DNA of 27,884 nucleotides from a virus. The stretch spans positions 1 through 27,884 of the IMG/VR virus record IMGVR_UViG_3300031972_000354; one strand, given 5' to 3'. Both the position numbers and the translations under genes were made by a program. The notes beneath the pieces were generated by a model, which was given only the letters and a program-made list of their open reading frames with translations, searched no databases and had not been told where the DNA came from. Numbering within the stretch: position 1 is the stretch's first letter; the number at the start of each line of letters is the position of its first letter. This document shows, in pieces, positions 19,596 through 27,746 of this stretch.

Positions 19596-19700
19596 ATGCC
19601 AATGGTTGGAAAGAAAAAATACCCATACACTAAAGCTGGTAAAAAGAAAGCTAAGATGGCTGCTAAAAAAAGTGGCAAGAAAGTTAAGAAAGGTTACTAA
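19596..19700 (+). CDS. Tiny Lys-rich protein, MPMVGKKKYPYTKAG type (34 aa)
   Basis: Only 34 residues, with MPMVGKKKYPYTKAGKKKAK followed by a further Lys-rich end. It matches a peptide type I recognise from many marine phages beside terminase genes. About half of its residues are Lys. Its TAA overlaps the next ATG (TAATG), so it is certainly in register with the operon. Role unknown. Confidence 0.78.
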   Translation: MPMVGKKKYPYTKAGKKKAKMAAKKSGKKVKKGY

Positions 19701-19936
19701 TGGTTAAAGGTGGAGATAAAGGTTTTACAAAAACACCAAAGAAGAAACCTTCTATATTAAAAAAAGCAGCTAAAACTATAGTCAAAAAAGGAATTAAATT
19801 TGCAGTAAGTCCATTAAGTCTTGGATTAGCTGCTGGTACTGTAGCTTTTAAAGGTATTAAAAAAGCTGGTAATGCTCCTGGTATAAAATTTTCTCAATAT
19901 AGACAATTTGATAAAAGGGGCAGAAAGATAATTTAA
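19700..19936 (+). CDS. Small basic protein (78 aa)
   Basis: Starts and stops by one-base overlaps. Residues 1-35 are Lys-rich (KGFTKTPKKKPSILKKAAK), a short hydrophobic stretch follows (SPLSLGLAAGTVAF) and the end is basic (FDKRGRKII). It shares the basic-hydrophobic-basic pattern with the 57- and 87-residue proteins upstream, so they may descend from one another or act together. Confidence 0.65.
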   Translation: MVKGGDKGFTKTPKKKPSILKKAAKTIVKKGIKFAVSPLSLGLAAGTVAFKGIKKAGNAPGIKFSQYRQFDKRGRKII

Positions 19937-20256
19937 TGGTTGAAGAAGATAAAACATACGAAAACGAAGTTAAAGCAGAAAACCATGGTGGTAAAAGACC
20001 TGGAGCTGGTAGACCTGCTGGTGCAAAGACTAAAAAGAATTGGAAGTCTATGGAAGAAATGGCTGTAAAATACCAACATTCTCCTTTGGATTACCTATTA
20101 GCTGTGTTAAACAATCCTATGAGCTCACCTGAACGTAAAATGTATGCAGCCGAAAAAGCAGCACCATTTGTTCATCCAAGGTTAGCATCAACAACATCTA
20201 AAATAGGAACAGATGAACCAATTGCAATCAAAGTCTCCTGGCAAAAAGACGACTAA
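19936..20256 (+). CDS. Probable small terminase subunit
   Basis: The 106-residue protein has the AT-hook-like GGKRPGAGRPAGAKTKK (about residues 18-34), then SPLDYLLAVLNNPMSSPERK (about 50-69) and AAEKAAPFVHPRLAS (about 72-86). This order is typical of a phage protein commonly annotated as small terminase, which recognises the packaging site and recruits the large subunit. The location, overlapping the start of the large terminase by 44 bases, supports it. The subunit label is by family pattern and neighbour, not by a structural proof. Confidence 0.75.
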   Translation: MVEEDKTYENEVKAENHGGKRPGAGRPAGAKTKKNWKSMEEMAVKYQHSPLDYLLAVLNNPMSSPERKMYAAEKAAPFVHPRLASTTSKIGTDEPIAIKVSWQKDD

Positions 20257-21526
20257 GAAAAAAGTCACTCAAGTAGAAATACCATATAAGCCTAGACCTT
20301 ACCAACAAGACGTACATAATTCACTTAAAAGATTTAGTGTTCTAGTATGTCATAGAAGATTTGGGAAATCAGTACTAGCTATTAACGAATTAATTAAAAC
20401 AGCAGCAGACAAACCAAGATCTTTATGTGCATTTATAGCACCGACTTATCGTCAAGGTAAAGCAATCGCTTGGGAATATTTAAAATTTTATACAAAACCA
20501 TTAATGCAATTTGGTGGTAGTAGAAATGAAACAGAATTAAGAATAGATCTATTTAATGGTGCACGTATACAAATATTTGGTGCAGATAATCCTGATAGTA
20601 TTCGTGGTATGGGGTTTGATAAAGTTGTTATGGACGAATACGCAATCATGTCTCCTAGAGTGTGGACCGAAATTGTAAGACCAGCAGTATCAGATAAATT
20701 AGGATCAGTTTTATTTATAGGTACGCCAATGGGACATAACCAGTTTTGGGAAGTATTTGACTTTGCACAACGTGGTCATAAAGATTGGTATGGTAAGTTA
20801 TATAGAGCATCTGAAACACAAGTAATACCAGATGACGAGTTAGAACAAGCTCGTGCTATAATGACTGAAGAACAGTATCAGCAAGAATTTGAATGTTCAT
20901 TTACAGCAGCAGTATCAGGAAGTTATTATGGAAGATTAATAACTAAAGCAGATAAAGAAAAAAGAATTGGTGAAGTACCTGTAGATGATTCAGTTGGAGT
21001 AGAAACTTGGTGGGATCTCGGAATTGGAGATTCAACTGCAATATGGTTTGCACAAAGAGTTGGAAGTGAAATTCATTTGGTAGACTATTACGAAACTTCA
21101 GGAGAATCATTAGCACACTACGCAGATATATTAATGGAGAAAGACTATGCTTATAGCAGACATATAGCTCCACATGATATAATGGCACGTGAGCTTGGAA
21201 CAGGTAAGTCAAGATTAGAAGTTGCAAATGAATTAGGTATTGACTTTGAAGTAGCACCTAGACTAGAAGTAGATCATGGAATTGAATCTGTGAGAAATAC
21301 TTTAAAAGATTGTTATTTTGATAGAGTTAAATGTAAAACAGGATTAGATGCTTTGAGACAGTATCGAAAACAATGGGACGATAAGAACCAAGTGTTTAAG
21401 AATAAACCTCTCCATGACTGGTGTTCTCACGCAAGTGATGCATTTAGATATGGGTGTGTACATGATCCTATTGATACAACAGAATGGGATAAACCAATTA
21501 ATATAGATACAAAATACGTAGTATGA
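20213..21526 (+). CDS. terL: Large terminase subunit (packaging ATPase/nuclease)
   Basis: The ATPase half shows Walker A CHRRFGKS (residues 46-53), Walker B VVMDEY (138-143, catalytic E) and the coupling motif FIGTPMG (168-174). The nuclease half has an RNase H-like set of acidic residues: D268 in WWDLGIGD, D322 in APHD, and D402/D409 in HDWCSHASDAF. The length (437) is typical. With the small subunit and the portal it translocates DNA into the prohead and cuts it. ATG 20213 lies within the small-subunit gene, and the stop overlaps the portal start as ATGA. Confidence 0.96.
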   Translation: MNQLQSKSPGKKTTKKKVTQVEIPYKPRPYQQDVHNSLKRFSVLVCHRRFGKSVLAINELIKTAADKPRSLCAFIAPTYRQGKAIAWEYLKFYTKPLMQFGGSRNETELRIDLFNGARIQIFGADNPDSIRGMGFDKVVMDEYAIMSPRVWTEIVRPAVSDKLGSVLFIGTPMGHNQFWEVFDFAQRGHKDWYGKLYRASETQVIPDDELEQARAIMTEEQYQQEFECSFTAAVSGSYYGRLITKADKEKRIGEVPVDDSVGVETWWDLGIGDSTAIWFAQRVGSEIHLVDYYETSGESLAHYADILMEKDYAYSRHIAPHDIMARELGTGKSRLEVANELGIDFEVAPRLEVDHGIESVRNTLKDCYFDRVKCKTGLDALRQYRKQWDDKNQVFKNKPLHDWCSHASDAFRYGCVHDPIDTTEWDKPINIDTKYVV

Positions 21527-23670
21527 AAAAATCAAATCAAGAAATATTATCAGTTTTAAGTAGAGAAATACATAATGCATCAGGTTATATAGGTGGTGAA
21601 TTAGTAGCTAGAAGAAAAAAATCATTAGAATATTATTTAGGATCACCTCTTGGAAATGAACAAGAAGGTAGATCTCAAGTAGTATCTAACGATGTTTTAG
21701 ATACAGTAGAAAGTTTAATGCCATCATTGATGAGAATATTCACATCAGGTGATAATGTATTTAATTGTGAAGGCATGGGGCCTGAAGATGAAGAAATAGC
21801 TAGACAATGTTCTGACTATTTAAATTACATATTTTACAAAGAGAACGATGGCTTCTTAGCTTTATATACAGCATTTAAAGATGCACTAATCCAAAAGAAT
21901 GGAATCCTAAAAGTATATTGGGATGATGCACAGAAAATTGAAAGAGAAGAATACTCAAGATTAACTGATGATGAGTTTAATGACTTAGTCTCTATGGATG
22001 AGATTAAAGTTAAAAACCACACAGAGTATGAAGAAAAAATTACTGACGAAGCAGGTAAAGAGATAGATGCAATTAAACTACATGATGTAGTTATTCATAG
22101 AACAAAAATTCATGGTAAAGTAAAAATAGAACCAGTACCACCTGAAGAATTTTTAATTGAAAGAAGATGTAAGTCTATTGATACTGCAAACTTTGTTTGT
22201 CACAGAGTGAACAAAACAAGAACAGAATTAGTTGAGATGGGTTACGATAAAGATTTAGTAGACTCACTACCAACAGGTGATGGAGATTATTATACTGAAG
22301 ATAAATTTACTAGACACCAAAGCGTAGATTTTTCACATGGAGAATCTGATGGTGATAAAAGTACACAAGATGTTTTAGTTCATGAATGTTATGTAAGAAT
22401 GGATGTAGATGGTGATGGTAAAGCAGAACTATTAAAAATTTGCGTAGCTGGTGATGCTAAAAAATTACTTGATATAGAAGAAATAGACACAATGCCTTTT
22501 ATATCTATGACTCCAGTTATTATGCCACACAGATTCTATGGAAGAAGTGTAGCTGAATTAGTTGAAGATATACAATTAATTAAATCTACTGTAATGAGAC
22601 AAATGTTAGATAATATGTATCTAACAAATAATAATAGAGTTGCAGTACAAGATGGACAAGTTTCTATGGATGATCTTTTAACAAATCGTCCTGGAGGAAT
22701 TGTAAGAACAAAACAACCTCCTCAAAATGTTATGATGCCTATACAGGCACAACCGATTACTGAACAAGCAAGTGGTATGTTAGCCTACCTAGATTCTGTT
22801 AAAGAAACTAGAACAGGTGTTACAAGACAATCACAAGGGCTAGATGCAAACACATTAAACAATACAGCAACTGGCCAGAACCAAATTCTGACACAATCAC
22901 AAATGAGAATGGAGTTAATCGCCAGAATCTTTGCTGAAACTGGTGTAAAAGATCTAGCCTTAAAAATGTTTGAACTTACTTGCAAGTACCAAAATAAAGA
23001 AAAAATTGTAAGAATCAGAGGTAAATACATACCTATGAGACCTTACGAATGGAAAGACAGAGTTAATATAACAGTTTCTGTAGGATTAGGAACTGGATCA
23101 AAAGAACAACAGTTGATATTAATGAATGCAATATTAGAAAGACAAATGTCTGCAATTAATTTACAACAGAATGTTCATGGCCCAATGGTTAATCTTAGAA
23201 ATATTTATAACTCTTTGAAAAAATTAGTTGAAAACGCAGGTCTAAATAGTATAGAACCTTACTTTATGGATCCACAAGTCGGAGCAGCTCAAATGCCACC
23301 ACTACCTCCTAAACCACCAACTGAGTTTGAGAAGGTAACTTTAGCCCAAGTACAAGGTGAAAACCAACGTGCACAGTTAAAAGCTGAAACAGAAGCTAAA
23401 GGTTTGGAAGGCAAAATGAGACAAGCACTTTTAGATTACGAACTAGCAATCAAAGAAATGGAATTGAAATACAATACTAAGATTGATGAACTAGAACTTA
23501 AACGAAGATCCATGTTAGAACAAACTGATTTACAAAAATCAGGAGATTTAATGGGACAAATAGTAAGAGGACAAAAACAATTCTTTAATAATGGACAAGG
23601 AAATATTGATAAGGGAGGGCAAGAGAGCCCAGCAGCTGCTGGACGATCCCCTTCTAAAGACAGCATTTAA
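21523..23670 (+). CDS. Portal protein, P22-like
   Basis: A 715-residue protein directly after the large terminase. The N-terminal region has NDVLDTVESLMPSLMRIFTS (57-76) and CSDYLNYIFYKENDGFLALY (96-115), the typical portal segments of P22/HMO-2011-type phages. The central part contains PVIMPHRFYGRSVAELVEDI, as in portals, and an Asp-rich loop (VDGDGKAEL, about 295-303) of unknown meaning. From about residue 590 there is a Pro-rich stretch, then a long coiled coil and a Gly/Ser-rich end. It forms the dodecameric ring through which DNA passes. Coupled to terminase by ATGA. Confidence 0.93.
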   Translation: MKKSNQEILSVLSREIHNASGYIGGELVARRKKSLEYYLGSPLGNEQEGRSQVVSNDVLDTVESLMPSLMRIFTSGDNVFNCEGMGPEDEEIARQCSDYLNYIFYKENDGFLALYTAFKDALIQKNGILKVYWDDAQKIEREEYSRLTDDEFNDLVSMDEIKVKNHTEYEEKITDEAGKEIDAIKLHDVVIHRTKIHGKVKIEPVPPEEFLIERRCKSIDTANFVCHRVNKTRTELVEMGYDKDLVDSLPTGDGDYYTEDKFTRHQSVDFSHGESDGDKSTQDVLVHECYVRMDVDGDGKAELLKICVAGDAKKLLDIEEIDTMPFISMTPVIMPHRFYGRSVAELVEDIQLIKSTVMRQMLDNMYLTNNNRVAVQDGQVSMDDLLTNRPGGIVRTKQPPQNVMMPIQAQPITEQASGMLAYLDSVKETRTGVTRQSQGLDANTLNNTATGQNQILTQSQMRMELIARIFAETGVKDLALKMFELTCKYQNKEKIVRIRGKYIPMRPYEWKDRVNITVSVGLGTGSKEQQLILMNAILERQMSAINLQQNVHGPMVNLRNIYNSLKKLVENAGLNSIEPYFMDPQVGAAQMPPLPPKPPTEFEKVTLAQVQGENQRAQLKAETEAKGLEGKMRQALLDYELAIKEMELKYNTKIDELELKRRSMLEQTDLQKSGDLMGQIVRGQKQFFNNGQGNIDKGGQESPAAAGRSPSKDSI

Positions 23671-23851
23671 AGATCTCTTAGAAATTTATAGACAAGAGAT
23701 TTTTAATACATCTTTCGCAGATGATGACAAGCGAAGAAACCTTTGGGTAGCCTTTAATATGGTAGAAAAAATCCAAGGGCATTTACTTAGCGTCATGTCT
23801 AGTGGAAAACTTGCTCAAGTAGATCTTGAGAATCTAAATAAACGAAGTTAA
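23591..23851 (+). CDS. Small head-module protein, unknown function (86 aa)
   Basis: The 5' end overlaps the portal gene by 80 bases in another frame. The product has REGKRAQQLLDDPLLKTAF (about 8-26) and ends EKIQGHLLSVMSSGKLAQ, a pattern of a small helical phage protein often found between portal and scaffold genes. It could aid head assembly. The function is not known. Confidence 0.7.
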   Translation: MDKEILIREGKRAQQLLDDPLLKTAFKDLLEIYRQEIFNTSFADDDKRRNLWVAFNMVEKIQGHLLSVMSSGKLAQVDLENLNKRS

Positions 23852-23893
23852 TCTAACGAAACTTCAATTTCGTCAACCAATGAAAGGAACGAT

Positions 23894-24874
23894 ATGGCAG
23901 AAACAATAGAAGGTGCAGCTAATAAAATTTCAGGAATACTGAATCCTACAAAGGACACTCAAGTACCAGAAACTAAAGCAGAACCATCAGAACCAACTCC
24001 TGAGAAACAGGAAGTTCAAGAGAGTCAATCTGAGTCGAATGAAACTCCAGAAGAACAGGTTACTGAAAATACTGAGACAACAGAAGAAACACCAACAGAA
24101 TTAGAGACACCAGAGCTCCACCGAGTAAAAGTAAGTGGTCAAGAGCTTGAGGTGAGCCTCGATGAACTGAAGGCAGGATATTCTAGAGACTCGGATTATA
24201 GACAAAAAACTCATACTTTAGGAATGGAAAAGAGAGATCTTGAAACTCAAAAGAATAGTTTGCGTCAAACTTACGACACTCGTTTATCAGAACTAAACGA
24301 TTTAATTTCGACAGCTGATCAATTTGTACAACAAAAACAAGGTGGACAAGATCTTGCTAAACTTTATCAAGAAGATCCAACTGAAGCTGCTAAACTTGAC
24401 TTTCAATTAAGACAAGAAAAGCAACACATTGAATCTTTAAAAGCAACTGCAAGACAAGCTCAGAACAAACAGTATGAGAATTACCTTGAAACACAAAAAG
24501 AATTAGCTGCAACAAAAATACCAGAGTTTAGCGATCCAAATAAAGCTGACTCTTTTAAACTTAATTTACGTAATTCGTTACGTGATTATGGTTTTAATGA
24601 CCAAGAGATAGGTAGCCTTGCAGACCATAGATTTTTAATGGTAGCAAAAGACGCTATGAGTTTTAAGTCTCAAAAAGACAAAAGACCTATAGTATCTAAA
24701 AAGGTTGCTAATGCTCCTAAAGTTTTAAAAGCTGGTGTTGCTAAATCGAATGTTAGTTCAGGTAGAGAGGAAGTAAGAAATAAAATCAATACGCTAAGAA
24801 AGTCTGGTCATATAAGAGATGCCCAGTCTGCTATAGCCGATATGATTAATCTTAAATCTCAACAAAGGAAATAA
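23894..24874 (+). CDS. Scaffolding protein
   Basis: AAAGGA lies six bases before ATG 23894. Residues 20-72 are very rich in Glu, Pro, Thr and Gln, a disordered acidic arm. The segment HRVKVSGQELEVSLDELKAG with YSRDSDYRQKTHTLGMEK (about 75-115) is the hallmark of scaffolds in this phage group. A coiled coil follows to about residue 215, then a basic C-terminus that should bind the capsid protein. The gene precedes the major capsid gene by three bases, as expected. Proteins like this guide assembly and then leave the prohead. Confidence 0.87.
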   Translation: MAETIEGAANKISGILNPTKDTQVPETKAEPSEPTPEKQEVQESQSESNETPEEQVTENTETTEETPTELETPELHRVKVSGQELEVSLDELKAGYSRDSDYRQKTHTLGMEKRDLETQKNSLRQTYDTRLSELNDLISTADQFVQQKQGGQDLAKLYQEDPTEAAKLDFQLRQEKQHIESLKATARQAQNKQYENYLETQKELAATKIPEFSDPNKADSFKLNLRNSLRDYGFNDQEIGSLADHRFLMVAKDAMSFKSQKDKRPIVSKKVANAPKVLKAGVAKSNVSSGREEVRNKINTLRKSGHIRDAQSAIADMINLKSQQRK

Positions 24875-24877
24875 ACA

Positions 24878-25822
24878 ATGGCACAACCAACTAATACGTT
24901 TGACACGTATGATTCAGTAGGCGAAAGAGAAGATCTTTCTGACGTTATCTACTCAATCTCACCAACAGATACGCCCTTCCTTAGTTCTGCAGCTAAAACA
25001 AAAGCAACTGCTGTAGTTCACGAATGGCAAACAGACTCACTTGCAGCAGCATCATCAAGTAATGCTGTTATTGAAGGTGACGAAGCAACTTTAGACGCAA
25101 CAACTGCAACAGTTAGACTTTCTAACAGTTCTCAAATTATGGATAAAACTGTAGTTATTACTGGAACTCAAGAGTCTGTTGATAAAGCAGGTAGAGCATC
25201 TGAAATAGCTTACCAAATCGCTAAAAAAGCTAAAGAGCTTAAAAGAGATATGGAAGCAATGCTTACAACTAACAATGCAGAAGTTGCAGGAAATGCTACA
25301 ACTGCTAGAGAAATGGGTTCTTTAGGAGCTTGGGTTATCACTAATGATAACAAAGCTGCTGATGGAACTACAGGATCTGGTATTGGAAACACTGCTAGAA
25401 CTGATGGAACTCAAAGAGCTTTCACAGAATCACAATTAAAAGATGTTATCAAATCAGTATGGAATGCTGGTGGAGATCCATCTATGATTATGTGTGGCCC
25501 TTTCAATAAGCAAAAACTATCTGGCTTTACTGGTAATTCTACTAGATTTGACGCTGGTGCAGATGCAACTTTATACACTTCAGTAGACGTGTACGCATCT
25601 GACTTTGGTCAATTACAAGTAGTACCTAACAGATTCTCTAGAGATAGAGATGCTTATGTATTAGATATGGAATACTTCGGTGTTGCATTCTTAAGAGACT
25701 TCTCTATGCATGAACTTGCTAAGACTGGTGACTCAGAGAAAAGACAGCTTCTTGTTGAAGCAACTCTAGAATCTAGAAACGAAGCAGCTTCAGGATTAGT
25801 AGCAGACTTAACTACATCATAA
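24878..25822 (+). CDS. Major capsid protein, SU10/DUF5309 type (HK97-fold)
   Basis: The 314-residue protein starts MAQPTNTFDTYDSVGERED and has LSDVIYSISPTDTPFLSSA (about 20-38) and HEWQTDSLAAASSSNAV (48-64), then the long helix KAGRASEIAYQIAKKAKELK and VVPNRFSRDRDAYVLD (about 249-264), a pattern I associate with the SU10 capsid family (DUF5309). AAAGGAA precedes the ATG. It makes the icosahedral shell. Its following terminator should help give it a high mRNA level. Confidence 0.93.
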   Translation: MAQPTNTFDTYDSVGEREDLSDVIYSISPTDTPFLSSAAKTKATAVVHEWQTDSLAAASSSNAVIEGDEATLDATTATVRLSNSSQIMDKTVVITGTQESVDKAGRASEIAYQIAKKAKELKRDMEAMLTTNNAEVAGNATTAREMGSLGAWVITNDNKAADGTTGSGIGNTARTDGTQRAFTESQLKDVIKSVWNAGGDPSMIMCGPFNKQKLSGFTGNSTRFDAGADATLYTSVDVYASDFGQLQVVPNRFSRDRDAYVLDMEYFGVAFLRDFSMHELAKTGDSEKRQLLVEATLESRNEAASGLVADLTTS

Positions 25823-25836
25823 TAAATACACGTATA

Positions 25837-25877
25837 TAGGGGAGTAACCTCAATACTACTCCCCTAGTACTTTTAAA
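25837..25877 (+). terminator. Rho-independent terminator after the major capsid gene
   Basis: TAGGGGAGTA (25837-25846) pairs perfectly with TACTCCCCTA (25857-25866) around a 10-base loop, and then comes GTACTTTTAAAA. The 10-bp G/C-rich stem is the strongest in the right arm. Two small virion genes follow, so some read-through or a second promoter is needed for the rest of the operon. Confidence 0.72.
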
Positions 25878-25925
25878 ACATTGAAGATCAGAGAGGGGTT
25901 ATGATCGGAACAATGAGGAAACAAA

Positions 25926-26273
25926 ATGAGAACATTAAACGACTATTTTATAACAGCAAAAATTGCAGACATTAGTACTGCATCAAGTACATTTGTACCA
26001 ATCCCTGATGGTGGAAAAGTAATAAAAATTATTACTGCATTACAAGGTGCAATTGGCACAGCTAATGGAGGAATCACTTTTGAAATAGGTGGAACTGCTA
26101 TTACAAATGGTGGAATTACTGTAACACAATCTGGTTCAGCAGCTGGAGATGTAGATACAGCAGTACCTACAGCAGCTAATGACGTTGCAGAAGGTGGTAC
26201 TATCGAAATGATTACTGATGGTGCTTCAACTAATGCAATTGTACTTTACGTTACATTTGTAATTAGAAGATAA
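25926..26273 (+). CDS. Putative capsid decoration or head-associated protein (115 aa)
   Basis: GAGGAA stands six bases before ATG 25926. The protein is beta-rich and Gly/Thr/Ala-rich with no charge clusters (IGTANGGITFEIGGTAITNGG). Position right after the capsid gene, size and composition fit a small decoration protein, but I have no motif match. It is flanked by a terminator before it and a GNRA hairpin after it. Confidence 0.6.
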   Translation: MRTLNDYFITAKIADISTASSTFVPIPDGGKVIKIITALQGAIGTANGGITFEIGGTAITNGGITVTQSGSAAGDVDTAVPTAANDVAEGGTIEMITDGASTNAIVLYVTFVIRR

Positions 26274-26281
26274 TTAATTAT

Positions 26282-26299
26282 GGGGATGGTAACATCCCC
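26282..26299 (+). other. GNRA-capped hairpin between two small head genes
   Basis: GGGGATG (26282-26288) and CATCCCC (26293-26299) form a perfect 7-bp stem capped by GTAA, a GNRA tetraloop in RNA. The T-run needed for a terminator is missing; AACAAAAGGAAC follows, which holds the ribosome site of the next gene. It may protect the mRNA or shield a site. It is the second G/C-rich stem within 470 bases. Confidence 0.65.
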
Positions 26300-26317
26300 T
26301 AACAAAAGGAACAAAAC

Positions 26318-26596
26318 ATGAACTATGGATTAAGACATGGAGTTACACTTAAATTAACTTCAGGATCATCAAACACTAGAAGTGATGCTTTTACAGATGG
26401 AACAGAATATGTTAGAGTAGTTAGTACTATTGCTTGTCACATAGCAGTAGGTGTAGCTCCAACAGCTGCAGTTACTACACCATTATTACCAGCAAATGAA
26501 GTTGAAATTATTAAAGTATCAGCTGGAGAAAAAATAGGTGTATTAAGAATTGGTGGATCAGATGGAGAATTATACGTTACAGAACTAACTGAATAA
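26318..26596 (+). CDS. Small beta-rich virion protein, possible decoration protein (92 aa)
   Basis: AAAGGA stands seven bases before ATG 26318. The protein reads MNYGLRHGVTLKLTSGSSN, then strand-rich segments (YVRVVSTIACHIAVGVAP, EVEIIKVSAGEKIGVLRIGG). It is short, compact and all-beta, like the preceding gene product. Both could decorate the head. The role is inferred only from position and fold class. Confidence 0.58.
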   Translation: MNYGLRHGVTLKLTSGSSNTRSDAFTDGTEYVRVVSTIACHIAVGVAPTAAVTTPLLPANEVEIIKVSAGEKIGVLRIGGSDGELYVTELTE

Positions 26597-26599
26597 TTT

Positions 26600-26938
26600 A
26601 TGGGTAAAGTAAGATCAGTTGAATATGATGCAGGTGTAAAGACTAAATACATCCAAGAGTCTGATGGTCAATTAACTATTAATAACTCTCAAGATGTAAA
26701 CCCTTTATTAAAAAGAAATAAAGCATTATACAATCACGACTCTGGTTATATTTCTGGTGCTAAAGAAATGAAAAGAGTAGCAAGTATACCACCTTTAATA
26801 CTTTCTATATGGGCTAAAGAATATAATGGAACTAATAACTGGTTTCAATTACCTAAAGATATACAAAGAAAAATTATGAGAACTAAACTAAACAGTAATG
26901 AGTTTAGATATTTTAGAACAGCTGAAGGAAATTTATAA
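26600..26938 (+). CDS. Head-associated protein, unknown function (112 aa)
   Basis: The protein contains YIQESDGQLTINNSQDVNPLL (split about 17-37), then GYISGAKEMKRVASIPPLIL (49-68), and ends FRYFRTAEGNL. I have seen the order 'YIQE..DG', 'QDV-P-L-RNKAL', 'RVASIP' and the final 'RTAEG' in many podovirus-like head modules just before the adaptor gene. It may help head-tail joining. The start has no clear ribosome site, and the stop overlaps the next ATG (TAATG). Confidence 0.7.
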   Translation: MGKVRSVEYDAGVKTKYIQESDGQLTINNSQDVNPLLKRNKALYNHDSGYISGAKEMKRVASIPPLILSIWAKEYNGTNNWFQLPKDIQRKIMRTKLNSNEFRYFRTAEGNL

Positions 26939-27600
26939 TGGCATTAACAACATTTTCAGGATTAAAATCATCTATAGCAGATTGGTTAAATAGATCTGAT
27001 TTGACAACTCAAATTGCAGATTTTATTGCACTAACTGAAGCTGACTTTAATGCTAAACTAAGAATACGACAGATGGAACAAATAGATGCTATTACAATAG
27101 ATTCTGAAACAGAATCTGTTCCTACTGGTTTTATAGGTGTAAGATCTTTTTATATACTATCAGCTAGTACCAAATATGCTTTGGAATATATAACTCCACA
27201 TAATATGTTTGAGATTAAAGCTGGATCAACAACTGCTAGACCTAGAGTCTATACAATTGAAAGTGATAATGAAACAGAAACTTTACGTTTTGGGCCTTCC
27301 CCTGATTCTGCTTATACTGGGTACTTATCATATTATAAAAGTTTTGGAGCTCTTAGCGATTCTAATACAACAAATTACATTTTAAATAATCATCCAGGAA
27401 TATATTTATATGGTTCATTATACCATGCAGCTAACTTTTTAGGTGGTATAGATCCTAACCAAGTACAACAATGGTTACAGATGTATATTGCAGCTATGGA
27501 AAGATGTGAAAATAATGACAAACAAGATTCGTATGGTGGAGCACCTGTTCAACAAAGAACAGATGTACAAACAGACTTATCATTTTATAGAGCTAGATAA
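26938..27600 (+). CDS. Head-tail adaptor-like protein
   Basis: A 220-residue protein that begins MALTTFSGLKSSIADWLNRSD, has ADFIALTEADFNAKLRIRQME (about 26-46) and, in the middle, IGVRSFYILSASTKYALEYITP. It ends with a Trp/Tyr-rich helix (VQQWLQMYIAAMERCEN). This matches the adaptor-type protein of SU10 and podovirus-like phages that sits under the portal ring and receives the tail. The match is from pattern and place (after portal, capsid and head genes). Confidence 0.75.
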   Translation: MALTTFSGLKSSIADWLNRSDLTTQIADFIALTEADFNAKLRIRQMEQIDAITIDSETESVPTGFIGVRSFYILSASTKYALEYITPHNMFEIKAGSTTARPRVYTIESDNETETLRFGPSPDSAYTGYLSYYKSFGALSDSNTTNYILNNHPGIYLYGSLYHAANFLGGIDPNQVQQWLQMYIAAMERCENNDKQDSYGGAPVQQRTDVQTDLSFYRAR

Positions 27601-27746
27601 TGATTGATAAAAAAGAAAGAAAACAATTAAAAAAAGCATCAGCTCATCATTCTAAAAAACATATGAATATGATGGTTAAAGATATGAAAGCTGGTTTAAG
27701 TTTTAATAAAGCTCACAAAAAAGCTGTTAAAAAAGTAGGAAAATAA
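27600..27746 (+). CDS. Tiny basic protein, HSKKHM type (48 aa)
   Basis: Starts with a TAATG overlap and reads MIDKKERKQLKKASAHHSKK, then HMNMMVKDMKAGLSFNKAH and a final KKVGK. The phrase HSKKHM...AGxSFxxAH...KKVGK recurs in many tailed phages, always as a Lys/His-rich protein of unknown function. Here it is inserted between the adaptor-like gene and a tail gene, away from the cassette at 18.1-19.9 kb. Confidence 0.75.
   Translation: MIDKKERKQLKKASAHHSKKHMNMMVKDMKAGLSFNKAHKKAVKKVGK

Noticed and set aside
20943-21257. Minus-strand open frame (104 codons) inside the large terminase gene
   Set aside because: Antisense to a region carrying nuclease residues of terminase. Leu/Gln-rich shadow composition.
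22402-22434. EF-hand-like calcium loop (DVDGDGKAE) in the portal
   Set aside because: Similar Asp-rich loops are common in this portal type and no flanking helices of an EF-hand are evident, so I do not claim calcium binding.
23856-23873. Hairpin ACGAAA / TTTCGT before the scaffold gene
   Set aside because: Only six AT-rich pairs with a six-base loop; expected by chance in such DNA and with no T-run.
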